Origin: Bin103 sp002238925
GTDB taxonomy: Bacteria; Spirochaetota; Spirochaetia; SZUA-6; Bin103
Direction: 5' to 3'
Assembly: GCA_965208065.1 (NCBI GenBank)
Contig: OZ242313.1
Coordinates: 1 to 64,000 of the forward strand
DNA length: 64,000 nucleotides
The notes beneath the pieces were generated by a model. That model was not told where the DNA came from and did not search any database. It was given only the letters and a program-made list of their open reading frames with translations. Position 1 is the first letter of the stretch, and the number at the start of each line of letters is the position of its first letter. Shown here in pieces: positions 17,935 through 26,351 of the stretch. The position numbers were made by a program, and so were the translations under genes.

Positions 17935-18819
17935 CTACTTGAGGCCGGTAAGGGCGATGCCGCGCACGAAGTAGCGCTGCGAGAAGAAGAACACCAGCAG
18001 GATCGGCACCACCGCCATGGTGGCCGCCGCCATGCGCGCCGCCGGCTCCTGGGCGAACTCCGCGGTCAGCACCGACAGCACCTGCTCGATCAGCATCTTC
18101 TTGCGCGAGTTGAGAATGATCAGCGGCCACAGGAAGTTGTTCCACGCCCCCAGGAAGGCGAAAATGGTAATGGTGCCGATGGCCGGCTTGATGTTCGGCA
18201 CCACCACGTGCCAGTAACGCCCAAGCACCCCGCTGCCGTCGATGCGGGCCGCGTCCAGCAGGTCGTCGGGAATGCTCTTCACGTTCTGCCGGAAGAAGAA
18301 CACCGCGAACGGGGTGATGATCGAGGGCAGCACGATGGCGGCGTGGGTATCCACCAGCCCCAGATCGCTCATCAGCAGGAACAGTGGCACCATCTCGGAC
18401 TGGAACGGGATGATCATCGTGATCAGGATGAGCGTGAAGCACAGCTCCCGGAACCGGAACCGCCCCTTCTCGAAGATGTAGCCGGCCACCGAGCAGAACA
18501 CGAGTTGCGCCAGCACGATGTAGACCGTCGTGTAGAACGTATTCCAGTACGCCCGACCCAGCGGAATCACCTCGAACACGCGCAGAAAGTTGTCCAACGT
18601 GACCGTCTGCGGGATCAGCGTGGGCGGGAACTTGAACATCTCGCTCTGTGGCTTGATGGCCGAGGCGATCATCCAGTAGAACGGCGTGATGTAGATCACC
18701 GCCACCACCCCCAGCACCAGGTACACGACCATTCGCCAGGGCGAAAATCGGGCGCGCCCGACCGCCAGCGCGGCTGCGCGCGAGACCTCGTGGTCGAAGC
18801 GGGGGATCTCGGTGCTCAT
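17935..18819 (-). CDS. Sugar ABC transporter permease, MalG/UgpE type
   Basis: 294 residues with six predicted membrane segments; the first is WRMVVYLVLGVVAVIYITPFYW. The EAA motif DAARIDGSGVLGRYWHVVVP is near residue 190-210. It forms the inner-membrane channel together with the permease encoded immediately upstream (three-base gap). The C-terminus QRYFVRGIALTGLK is characteristic of MalG-type subunits. Last gene of the importer operon; no ATPase is included, so a shared MsmK/UgpC-type ATPase encoded elsewhere is expected. Confidence 0.88.
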   Translation of the reverse strand: MSTEIPRFDHEVSRAAALAVGRARFSPWRMVVYLVLGVVAVIYITPFYWMIASAIKPQSEMFKFPPTLIPQTVTLDNFLRVFEVIPLGRAYWNTFYTTVYIVLAQLVFCSVAGYIFEKGRFRFRELCFTLILITMIIPFQSEMVPLFLLMSDLGLVDTHAAIVLPSIITPFAVFFFRQNVKSIPDDLLDAARIDGSGVLGRYWHVVVPNIKPAIGTITIFAFLGAWNNFLWPLIILNSRKKMLIEQVLSVLTAEFAQEPAARMAAATMAVVPILLVFFFSQRYFVRGIALTGLK

Positions 18820-18822
18820 CGC

Positions 18823-19746
18823 TCAGTAGTCATAGTCGAAGCGCTTGAACGCCTTGCGCTGAATGGTGGTGATCACCACCACGATGGCGGTCAGCACGAA
18901 CGCCAGCGACTGGCCCGCCCCGATCCGGAAGTCCGTGAACGAGGTCTCGTAGATCTTCAGCACGATGGTCAGCGTGCTGTTCATCGGGCCGCCGAAATAG
19001 GTACCCCCTTGCTGGCCCATCACGAACACCTGGGTGAACACCTTGAACGCCCCGATGGTGTTGACCACCACCACCAGCAGCGTGATCGGCGTCAGCAGCG
19101 GAATCGTTACCCGGCGCGCTACCTGCCAGGCGCTGGCCCCGTCCACGCGGGCGGCATCGTAAAAGTGCTCGGGAATCGTTTTCAGGCCGGCCATGAAGAT
19201 TACCAGCGCAAACCCCATCTCCCGCCACACGTTCATGATGATGATCGAGGAGAGCGCGTAGCGGGTGTCGACCAGCCAGCCGATCTTGCCTATCCCGACC
19301 ATCGACAGCGCCCAGTTGAGCAGCCCCAGGTCGCGGTGGTAGATCCAGATCCACAGTTGCGACAGCGCCACCACCGACACCACCACCGGCATGAAGTAGA
19401 TGGTGCGCAGCACCACCGAGCCCTTGCCCAGGCGGTCCAGGAGCAGCGCGAAGATCAGCCCCAGCAGGGTGTCTCCGACCACGTTGCCAACCACGTAGAT
19501 CGAAGTGTTGGCGATGGAACGCAGCGAGCGCTGGTCGGTGAACGTGTCGATGTAGTTGTCGATGCCGACGAACGAGAACGCACCGGTCAGCAGGTCGTAC
19601 TTGTTGAAGCTGACAAAGAACGCAAACAGCGTGGGGTAGAAATGGCGCAGCGCGAAATACGCCATCAGCACCGCCACGATCACCCAGGTGGTGACCAGTT
19701 CCCGGTTGATGCGGCGGCTCCGGTCGTGTCTGACGGCAGTGCTCAT
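18823..19746 (-). CDS. Sugar ABC transporter permease, MalF/UgpA type
   Basis: 307 residues, six membrane segments. The EAA loop is DAARVDGASAWQVARRVTIPLL at about 205-226. Features fit the MalF/UgpA class of carbohydrate uptake family 1 permeases. It is the second gene of the importer operon: binding protein, this permease, then the MalG-type permease. The 89-base gap from the binding-protein gene allows for a stem-loop that would lower membrane-subunit expression, but none was verified. Confidence 0.88.
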   Translation of the reverse strand: MSTAVRHDRSRRINRELVTTWVIVAVLMAYFALRHFYPTLFAFFVSFNKYDLLTGAFSFVGIDNYIDTFTDQRSLRSIANTSIYVVGNVVGDTLLGLIFALLLDRLGKGSVVLRTIYFMPVVVSVVALSQLWIWIYHRDLGLLNWALSMVGIGKIGWLVDTRYALSSIIIMNVWREMGFALVIFMAGLKTIPEHFYDAARVDGASAWQVARRVTIPLLTPITLLVVVVNTIGAFKVFTQVFVMGQQGGTYFGGPMNSTLTIVLKIYETSFTDFRIGAGQSLAFVLTAIVVVITTIQRKAFKRFDYDY

Positions 19747-19835
19747 CGTCTATCAGTGTGGCGCGGGCCCGGAGGCCGGCGGCGCGTGCTCATCGGCGCC
19801 GCCGGCTCGCGGGTCGCGACTGCTGTCTTGAGAGC

Positions 19836-21164
19836 CTACTCCTCGTAGGTGATCGGGAGCTCCCGGATCGGACGATCCTCCATGATCTTTTCGAACGCGG
19901 CGGCCAGGTCGTCCAGGCTCTGGTCCAGGGACTTGGCCTGAGACAGGTAAGCTTCCACCGCGCGTCCAACCTCCTGCCACGCCTCGTTGGCGCCCAGGCC
20001 CTGCATGCGCAGACGGCGATTGGGCTGCTGCAGGAACGTCTGCCACGCCGAGTGATCGTGGGCCACCAGTTCCGCGGTGGTCCTGTAGGGCGAAAGCTGG
20101 CTCTCGCTCGTGGGATCGAATAGCGTCTTGTGGCGCTCCGGTTGCAGCGAGAAGCGCAGGAAATCCCACGCCACCTCGGGGTTCTCCGACTTGCTGGACA
20201 CCGAAACGCCGCCGACCGCGCACACGGGACTGGAGTAGGTGTCCTTGGGGATGTTGTCCAGGATGTAGTCCAACTCGGGTGCGTTGCGGTGCAGGTTGGC
20301 GATCTCGTAGATGCCCTCGGCGTGGATGGCCACGTCGCCGTTCCAGAACAGTTCGCGCGGGTTGCCGGCGCCGAAGTCGCCGGAACCGTCCTCCCAGGTG
20401 ATGTCGTAGATGTACTGCATGGCGCGCGTCCAGGCGGCGCGGCCCTCTGCCGTGGTCACCGCCGCCGCGGTCTGGTCCGCGTTCAGGTAGGTGCCGCCAG
20501 CGCCGAACACCCACGGCGACATGTGCCAGTGCGGGTTGGGCATCTTGAACGTGTAACCGGCGCGCACCATGTTGCCATTGGCGTCGCGCACGGTGAGCTT
20601 CCTGGCCCAGTCGCGGAACTCGTCCCGATCCACCGCGCCGCGCTCGGGGAGTCCGGCCTCCATGAGGTAGTCCCGGTTATACAGGTACTGCTGGCACTGC
20701 CAGGTAATCAGGGCCGCGTGGATCGGCTTTTCCGGATCGCCGTCCAGGTGCTGAAACATCAGCGCGTTCTGGGCGATCGTCTCTTCCTCGATGATCGCCA
20801 CGATGTAATCCGGGGCGGGTGCGGTGAACCCGGCGGACATCAGCGAGGTCAGGTTGACGTCGTGCGGCTCGTGGATGATGTCGGGTCCGGTGCCCGCGCG
20901 GTGCGACAGCCGCAGTTTGGCGCCGTAATCGGAGTGGCTGCCGCCCTGGTGCTCCATGCGCAGCGTCACCTGCGGGTGCGCTTCCATGTACTCCTGGGCG
21001 TTGCGTTCGAACCACTCAACGCCGCCGGGACCACCGCGCAGCCATGCGACGATTTCCGCCGGCCCCTCCGGCACGCTGCCTTCGCCGCGGCCGCCCGCCC
21101 ACATCAATGGCGCAGCCAGTATCAATACCGCGAACGCGGCACCCAATGTCACCTTACGGTCCAT
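19836..21164 (-). CDS. Extracellular sugar-binding protein (family 1)
   Basis: 442 residues from ATG 21164, chosen because GGAGGT lies six bases upstream and a signal peptide starts at once (MDRKVTLGAAFAVLILAAPL). The open frame extends to 21875 but runs through a repeat array and is not coding. The mature protein has the SBP_bac_1 pattern, with GPDIIHEPHD, TWEDGSGDFGAGNPRELFW and a late AWDFLRFSLQPE block. It delivers a carbohydrate to the two downstream permeases. Ligand unknown. Confidence 0.88.
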   Translation of the reverse strand: MDRKVTLGAAFAVLILAAPLMWAGGRGEGSVPEGPAEIVAWLRGGPGGVEWFERNAQEYMEAHPQVTLRMEHQGGSHSDYGAKLRLSHRAGTGPDIIHEPHDVNLTSLMSAGFTAPAPDYIVAIIEEETIAQNALMFQHLDGDPEKPIHAALITWQCQQYLYNRDYLMEAGLPERGAVDRDEFRDWARKLTVRDANGNMVRAGYTFKMPNPHWHMSPWVFGAGGTYLNADQTAAAVTTAEGRAAWTRAMQYIYDITWEDGSGDFGAGNPRELFWNGDVAIHAEGIYEIANLHRNAPELDYILDNIPKDTYSSPVCAVGGVSVSSKSENPEVAWDFLRFSLQPERHKTLFDPTSESQLSPYRTTAELVAHDHSAWQTFLQQPNRRLRMQGLGANEAWQEVGRAVEAYLSQAKSLDQSLDDLAAAFEKIMEDRPIRELPITYEE

Positions 21165-21240
21165 ACCGTTACCTCCAGTGAGTCTGGTGAGCACCCACCA
21201 TAGTCCAGTTCGAAGTGATTCCGCATGGGTTCGGTTTTCG

Positions 21241-21366
21241 CGGCGGTGAGCTCTCCACCACCTCGCTGGTCCGCGGCCAGATCCCACCGGGATGCGCGCA
21301 GGGCGGCGGTGAGCTCTCCACCACCTCGCTGGTCCGCGGATTGATTCCGCCGGGATGCGCACAGGA
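21241..21366. repeat. Two tandem 63-bp repeats
   Basis: CGGCGGTGAGCTCTCCACCA… begins at 21241 and again at 21304; the two 63-base units are nearly identical except in the middle (GGCCAGATCCCACC versus GGATTGATTCCGCC). A fragment resembling the unit end lies just upstream (TGATTCCGC near 21217). The array fills much of the 336-base gap between the sugar-binding gene and the tautomerase. No other feature was seen in that gap. Confidence 0.8.
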
Positions 21367-21500
21367 GGTGCGCGTCGCCTGATGCGAACGATCTGCGACA
21401 TGTGGTGCGCGGTCACCGGCTGCAGCGTGGACGAACTGATCGTGTCGGCGCGCGACCGCCCGGCCCCGGACTCGTAGACCGGCCGAACAGGAGGATCCAG

Positions 21501-21926
21501 ATGCCATATTACCGTTGCGTCGCTCCGAAGGACGCGATCCCGCTTGAGCAGCGGCAGCGCGTCGCGCAAGCGTTTACCGACGTTCACTGCGGCATGACCG
21601 GCGCACCGCGCAACTTCGTGCACGTGACGTTTGCCGCCGATGACCAAGGCGAATTCGCCGAGCCGTACTACATCGACGGCGGCAACCGGGCCGGGCGCCC
21701 CGCCGAGCTGAAGGAGCGCTTGCTCGGCGAGCTCAGGCGCGCGTTCCGGGACATCACCGGGGTGCCGGACGACCAGCTCGGAGGCCGCATTACCGAGGGC
21801 CCGGCGTCTTGGTCGATGGAAGGCGGCCACGTCCTGCCGGAGCCGGGCGAGGAAGGCCCCGAGTGGCATTGGCACGGGAGTGCCTCAGCACGGAGTGCCT
21901 CAGCACGGAGTGGTTGCCGCCGCTGA
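21501..21926 (+). CDS. Tautomerase-superfamily protein, cis-3-chloroacrylic acid dehalogenase (cis-CaaD)-like
   Basis: 141 residues; AGGAGG lies about eight bases before ATG 21501. After Met removal the N-terminus is Pro1, the superfamily's catalytic imine-forming proline. His28 (mature numbering, in DVHCG) and two Arg spaced by three (NRAGR) match cis-CaaD catalytic positions, as does the closing PEPGEEG Glu region. The position of the cis-CaaD Tyr103 appears to be Gly (MEGG), so haloacrylate hydration is doubtful and a promiscuous tautomerase role is likelier. The C-terminal tail (SASARSASARS) comes from a 15-bp duplication at 21877-21906. Confidence 0.75.
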   Translation: MPYYRCVAPKDAIPLEQRQRVAQAFTDVHCGMTGAPRNFVHVTFAADDQGEFAEPYYIDGGNRAGRPAELKERLLGELRRAFRDITGVPDDQLGGRITEGPASWSMEGGHVLPEPGEEGPEWHWHGSASARSASARSGCRR

Positions 21927-22249
21927 GCAATCCAACCGGTGAGCGAACGCGCGTCCGGGACGGTCTCGGCGACACGGCCCGCACACGGCTGATCACGGCC
22001 GGCGATTGACCGCGGGTGAGCGCCGACCGCGCCGGACAACGCGCCGGCGCCGATGTCCAGCGCTCAACTCCACCGAATCTCGTTTCGCCCGCTCGCCACC
22101 AAGCCGCGGCCCGGGCGGCGCCGCTCCAGGCCGCCGCCGCGATGTCGCCGGGCTCGGCAGCCGGTTGGCGCCGCGGCGCGCTCCCGGCGGACCACGAAGC
22201 ACCACCTGCGATGGATGCTCCGTACCCGGCTGCCGCAGGGTCGACGACG
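21927..22249. other. Intergenic stretch, nothing recognised
   Basis: Very GC-rich. It is spanned by open frames on both strands, but none has protein-like composition. The epimerase frame extends back to 22016, yet that segment is Ala/Arg/Pro-rich with no homology signal. Confidence 0.5.
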
Positions 22250-23230
22250 ATGCGGGTAGCGGTTACCGGCGCCAGCGGGTTCATTGGCTCCCACCTGGCG
22301 GTCGCGCTGGCCGCCCGCGGCCATACCCTACGCTGCCTGCTGCGCCCGACCAGCAACCGCGCCGCACTGCCGGCGGAAGCGGAGCCCGTGCTGGCCGAGC
22401 ACCTGGCCGACCGCGCCGCCCTGCAACGCCTGCTGCGCGGCGCCGACGCCGTCGTGCATCTGGCCGGCCTGACCCGGTCGTGGACGGCGCATGCCTTGCA
22501 CGAGGTGAACCGCGGCGGCACCGCGGCGCTGTGCGCGGCGGCCGCGCGATCCGCCCCGGCTCTGCAACAGATCATCGTGGTCAGCAGCCAGGCGGCGGTC
22601 GGGCCCTCATCCCGGCGCCGTCCACGCGGCGAGGACGATCCACCGGCGCCGGTGACCGCGTATGGGCGCAGCAAGCTGGCCGCCGAGCGGGTGCGCCTGC
22701 GCTACCCGGAGCTGCCGGTTACCGTGGTGCGCCCACCGGCGGTGTACGGGCCCGGCGACCGTGACATCTTCGCCTACTTCCGCCTGGTGCGTGCCGGCCT
22801 GCGCCCGGAGCTGGTGCCCGCCAGCCGCCTCAGCATGGTGTACGTCGGCAACCTGGTGGATGCGCTGCTGCTCGCCCTCGACCGCCCGCAGCCGGCCGGC
22901 CAGCGCGTCTACCACGTCGCCGACGACGGCGTGCTCACCATGAGCATGGTGGCGCGCTGGATCGCCGCCGCCTACGGGCGCCGCGCACTCCGGGTACCGG
23001 TGCCGCAGGCCGCGCTCGCCGTGGCCGGCCTGCCCCTCGCCGCCGCCGGCCGCCTGCTGCGCCGCGACCTCCTGTTGAGCCGCGACAAGCTGCGCGAGAT
23101 CGCGCAACCGGCCTGGCTCCTGGCCACCACCCGCATCGCCGCGCAACTCGGCTACCGGCCGCGGCTCGCCACGCGGGACGCCATCTCCCTTACCGCGCAG
23201 TGGTACCTGGACCACCGCTGGCTGCCCTGA
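22250..23230 (+). CDS. NAD(P)-dependent epimerase/dehydratase (extended SDR)
   Basis: 326 residues from ATG 22250, chosen because the nucleotide-binding strand begins at residue 2 (MRVAVTGASGFIG); an in-frame ATG at 22211 would add 13 residues. The glycine-rich motif TGASGFIG is at 6-13, the catalytic pair Tyr138-x3-Lys142 lies in AYGRSK, and Ser112/113 sit in VVSSQA. Length and motifs fit UDP-sugar epimerases and related 3-beta-HSD-like SDRs. Substrate not assignable. Convergent with rel. Confidence 0.85.
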   Translation: MRVAVTGASGFIGSHLAVALAARGHTLRCLLRPTSNRAALPAEAEPVLAEHLADRAALQRLLRGADAVVHLAGLTRSWTAHALHEVNRGGTAALCAAAARSAPALQQIIVVSSQAAVGPSSRRRPRGEDDPPAPVTAYGRSKLAAERVRLRYPELPVTVVRPPAVYGPGDRDIFAYFRLVRAGLRPELVPASRLSMVYVGNLVDALLLALDRPQPAGQRVYHVADDGVLTMSMVARWIAAAYGRRALRVPVPQAALAVAGLPLAAAGRLLRRDLLLSRDKLREIAQPAWLLATTRIAAQLGYRPRLATRDAISLTAQWYLDHRWLP

Positions 23231-23269
23231 GCGCCGCTCCGCAACCGGCCTGCAAGCGGCCAGCGGCGC
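23231..23269. terminator. Inverted repeat between convergent genes
   Basis: GCGCCGCT (23231-23238) pairs with AGCGGCGC (23262-23269), extended inwards by CCGC/GCGG. It lies in the 47-base gap between the convergent epimerase and rel genes and could end transcription from both sides. There is no U-tract. Confidence 0.4.
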
Positions 23270-23277
23270 AGGCGCGC

Positions 23278-25470
23278 TCAGCTGAGGCGGTGGAGCGACT
23301 TGACCGCTTCCAGGCTCTTCAGGTGCTTGACCACGCGCCCGTAGTCGCGCCGGCTGTTCACCTCCACCGTGAAGCGCCCGGTCAGCGTGGCCTCCTCGTT
23401 CTCTTCCAGGTTGCCTGACAGCAGTTTGCCGCCGTCCTTGTGGATGATCCGCTCGATCTCGGAGTAAAGACGCGCATCCGGCTCCGCGGTAACGGTAAAG
23501 GTGTAGCTCTGCCGCGGGTCCGGCGTCTCCCACGCCACCTCCACGGCGCGCTCGTTGAAGTCGCGAATATTGCGCGCGTTGGCGCAGCGTGCGCGGTGCA
23601 CGATGATGCCGCGCCCGCGCGACACGTAGCCGACAATCTCGTTGGCGGGCGTGGGCTGGCAACAGCGCGCCAACTGGATCAGCAATCCGGCGTCGTTGCC
23701 CTCCGCCAACCCCACCCGCCACGCCGCGTCGTCGACGTCGGGGCGCGGGGGCCGCGGCTCCGGCGCCCGCGCAGGCGGCGGCGCCGGCCGTGCCGGCTGC
23801 GCCACGATGTTGCGCTGGATGATCAGGTCGGGGTTCTCCTGCGTCAGCCAGTGGCGAATCTTCTGCCGCGCCCGCGTCGTCTTCACCGTCCGCAGCCAGC
23901 CCACGTGCGGGCGGGCGCGCGCGTTGGTGATAACCTGGATCACCTGGGTGTTCTTCAGCTCGGCGGACAGCGCCACGATGGAGCCGTTCGCCTTGGCCGC
24001 CATGCAGTGATTCCCGACCTCGGTGTGGATGTGGTAGGCGAAGTCGATCGGCGTCGACCCGCGCGGCAGCTCGATAATGTCGCCCTTGGGGGTGAACACA
24101 TAGATCGAATCGCGCAGCAGCTCACGCTTGATCTCGCTCAGGAAGTCGGTGGAAGCGGCCTGCGCCCCCTGCCAGTCGCGCAACTTGTTGATAATCGACA
24201 GTTCGCGGGTCACGGTGGCCGCATCGCCGCTGCGCCGCGACTTGTACAGCCAGTGCGCGGCGATCCCGTTCTCGGCCGTCTCGTGCATCTCGCTGCTGCG
24301 AATCTGGATCTCGATGGTCGCTCCGCCCGGCCCCATTACCGTGGTGTGCAGGCTCTGGTAGCGGTTCGACTTCGGCATCGCGATGTAGTCCTTGAAGCGT
24401 CCCTCGATCGGCACCCACAGTTGATGCACCAGGCCCAGAATCTCGTAGCACTCGTGCGTGGAGGAGCACACCACGCGCACGCCGAGCAGGTCGTAGATCT
24501 CGTCGGGAGCGTGGCCGCGTTCCTTCATCTTCTGGTAGATGGAGTAGAAGTGCTTGGCGCGGCTCTCCACGCGCAGGTGCAGGTTGCGCCCCTGCGCCGC
24601 CGCGGTAATCTGCTCGGTAATCTCCTCGAGGAGGGCGTCACGCTCCGCGCGGGTCGCCGCCACGAACTCCTTCAGGTGTTCGTACACGCGCGGGTGGAGG
24701 TACTTCATCGCCAAGTCCTCCAACTCGGTGCGGATCCGGTACAGGCCCAGCCGCCCCGCCAGCGGGCAGTAGATGTCCATGCACTCACGCGCGATGCGCG
24801 CGCGATTCTCCTCGTTGAGCGCCTCCAGGGTGCGCATGTTGTGCAGCTTGTCGGCCAGCTTGATCAGGATCACCCGCACGTCGCGCACCATGGCGAACAG
24901 CATCTTGCGGATCGACTCGGCCGCGCGCGCCCAGTGGCTCTGCCCCCTTATGGTGGAGATCTTCGTGACGCCCTCAACCAGGTTCGCCACCTCCTTGCTG
25001 AAGGTGCCGCTGAGTTCCTCCAGAGTGGACGGGGTGTCCTCCACCACGTCGTGCAGCAGCGCGGCCACCACGGTCGCGGTGTCGAGGCGGGTCTCGACCA
25101 GGATGGCCGCCACCTCGAGGGGATGGATGATGAACGGATCGCCGGAGGCTCGGAACTGGCCGGAGTGGCGCGCATTCGCCCAGCGAGCGGCCGCGACGAT
25201 CCTGCGCCGCGACTCGTCGTCATACTCGCCGCTGGCGGCTTCGAGCCGCTCGCAGAACCGGTTCACCAGCCGCCGCGAGGCCGCGGTTACGCGCGGGTAG
25301 CCGGCATGCGGGCCGCTGTCGCGCACCGCGACCGGCGCGGCAGGCGGCGCCGGTCCGGCAACGGGAGCTGTGGCAGTGGGAGCCGCGGAAGCCGCACCGG
25401 GAGCCGCCACTGCCGAGGCGTCGGCAGCCGCACCGGGGGTGAAGGGCTTCGGTGCAGACGGCTCGCTCAT
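23278..25470 (-). CDS. rel: Bifunctional (p)ppGpp synthetase/hydrolase
   Basis: 730 residues from ATG 25470, which overlaps the prmC stop (TAATG) and is preceded by GGGGAG; an ATG 18 bases further out has no such site. Domain order: Ala/Pro-rich extension (1-55), HD hydrolase with HD140-141 and ED144-145 (LLHDVVEDT), synthetase (about 290-430) with RFKD at 358-361 and YQSLHTTV, TGS (VFTPKGDIIELPRGST), and a C-terminal ACT domain. The RxKD form is the one seen in bifunctional Rel/SpoT rather than monofunctional RelA (ExDD), so it should both make and degrade the alarmone. Last gene of the pmm-rhomboid-prfA-prmC-rel run. Confidence 0.93.
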   Translation of the reverse strand: MSEPSAPKPFTPGAAADASAVAAPGAASAAPTATAPVAGPAPPAAPVAVRDSGPHAGYPRVTAASRRLVNRFCERLEAASGEYDDESRRRIVAAARWANARHSGQFRASGDPFIIHPLEVAAILVETRLDTATVVAALLHDVVEDTPSTLEELSGTFSKEVANLVEGVTKISTIRGQSHWARAAESIRKMLFAMVRDVRVILIKLADKLHNMRTLEALNEENRARIARECMDIYCPLAGRLGLYRIRTELEDLAMKYLHPRVYEHLKEFVAATRAERDALLEEITEQITAAAQGRNLHLRVESRAKHFYSIYQKMKERGHAPDEIYDLLGVRVVCSSTHECYEILGLVHQLWVPIEGRFKDYIAMPKSNRYQSLHTTVMGPGGATIEIQIRSSEMHETAENGIAAHWLYKSRRSGDAATVTRELSIINKLRDWQGAQAASTDFLSEIKRELLRDSIYVFTPKGDIIELPRGSTPIDFAYHIHTEVGNHCMAAKANGSIVALSAELKNTQVIQVITNARARPHVGWLRTVKTTRARQKIRHWLTQENPDLIIQRNIVAQPARPAPPPARAPEPRPPRPDVDDAAWRVGLAEGNDAGLLIQLARCCQPTPANEIVGYVSRGRGIIVHRARCANARNIRDFNERAVEVAWETPDPRQSYTFTVTAEPDARLYSEIERIIHKDGGKLLSGNLEENEEATLTGRFTVEVNSRRDYGRVVKHLKSLEAVKSLHRLS

Positions 25471-26351
25471 TACCGTGCTCCCCTGCATGCCGTCACGACC
25501 CGCGGCCGCCCGGCCAGGTCGGGCGCCACCGATACGCGCGCGAAGCCGCGCTGCTCAAGGTAGCCGGCCAACTCGGCCGCGCGGTCGGCGGCCGTCTCCA
25601 GCAGCAGGGCGCCGCCCGGCCGCAGGCGGCCCTGCGCGCGGTCGATGAGCCTGCGGCTCGGCGCCAGGCCGTCGCCGGCGCCGTCCAGGGCCAGCTCCGG
25701 TTCCGGCCACCGCCGGCGGCGCAGCGCGGCCACTTCACCGCTCGACAGGTAGGGCAGGTTGGCGGCGATCAGGTCCCAGCGCGCCGGGGCCGCCGGCAGC
25801 AGGTCGCACACCTCCAGACGCACGCCGTCCGCACCCAAGCCATCGCGGTTGCGCTCTGCCACCGCCACCGCGGCCGACGACAGATCCGAGGCGCCGACCC
25901 GCCACCCGGGCCGCTCCAGACTCACCGTTACCGCGATCGCCCCGGAACCGGTGCCCACGTCGTGCAGCGCCACCGCGCCGCCGCGCGCCGCGGCCACGGC
26001 ATCACCGGCGTCCAGCACCGCCTCCACCAGCAGCTCGGTCTCCGGGCGCGGGATCAGCACCGCGCGGTCGACCACGAACGGGCGCCCGTAGAACTCCTTG
26101 TAGCCGCGCAGGTAGGCCACCGGCTCACCGTCACCGCGCCGCCCGACCAACTGCCGGTAGCGCTCGAGCGCCGGTTCCGGCAGCGGGTCCGGGAACGCCG
26201 CGAACAGGCGCTCCTTGGACACCCCGAGCGCGTGCGCCAGCAGCACCACCGCGTCCAGGTAGGGGCTGTCCACGCCGGCCGCGCGCAGCCGGCCGCGGCC
26301 GGCGAGCACCGCCGCGCGCACCGTGTTGGGCGCCGCCGCCTGAACCGTCAC
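25470..26351 (-). CDS. prmC: Release factor glutamine methyltransferase
   Basis: 293 residues from GTG 26351, which overlaps the prfA stop as GTGA and has GGAGG four bases upstream. The longer open frame to 26657 is only antisense shadow of prfA. N-terminal helical domain, then a SAM-binding core DVGTGSGAIAVTV and the catalytic N-x-P-Y motif, here NLPY rather than NPPY, inside AANLPYLS. It methylates the GGQ glutamine of RF1/RF2, and adjacency to prfA fits perfectly. Confidence 0.93.
   Translation of the reverse strand: MTVQAAAPNTVRAAVLAGRGRLRAAGVDSPYLDAVVLLAHALGVSKERLFAAFPDPLPEPALERYRQLVGRRGDGEPVAYLRGYKEFYGRPFVVDRAVLIPRPETELLVEAVLDAGDAVAAARGGAVALHDVGTGSGAIAVTVSLERPGWRVGASDLSSAAVAVAERNRDGLGADGVRLEVCDLLPAAPARWDLIAANLPYLSSGEVAALRRRRWPEPELALDGAGDGLAPSRRLIDRAQGRLRPGGALLLETAADRAAELAGYLEQRGFARVSVAPDLAGRPRVVTACRGAR

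Noticed and set aside
17830..19848. 672-codon plus-strand open frame opposite the sugar permeases
   Set aside because: His/Arg/Asp-rich shadow; the permease genes on the other strand have clear membrane and EAA motifs.
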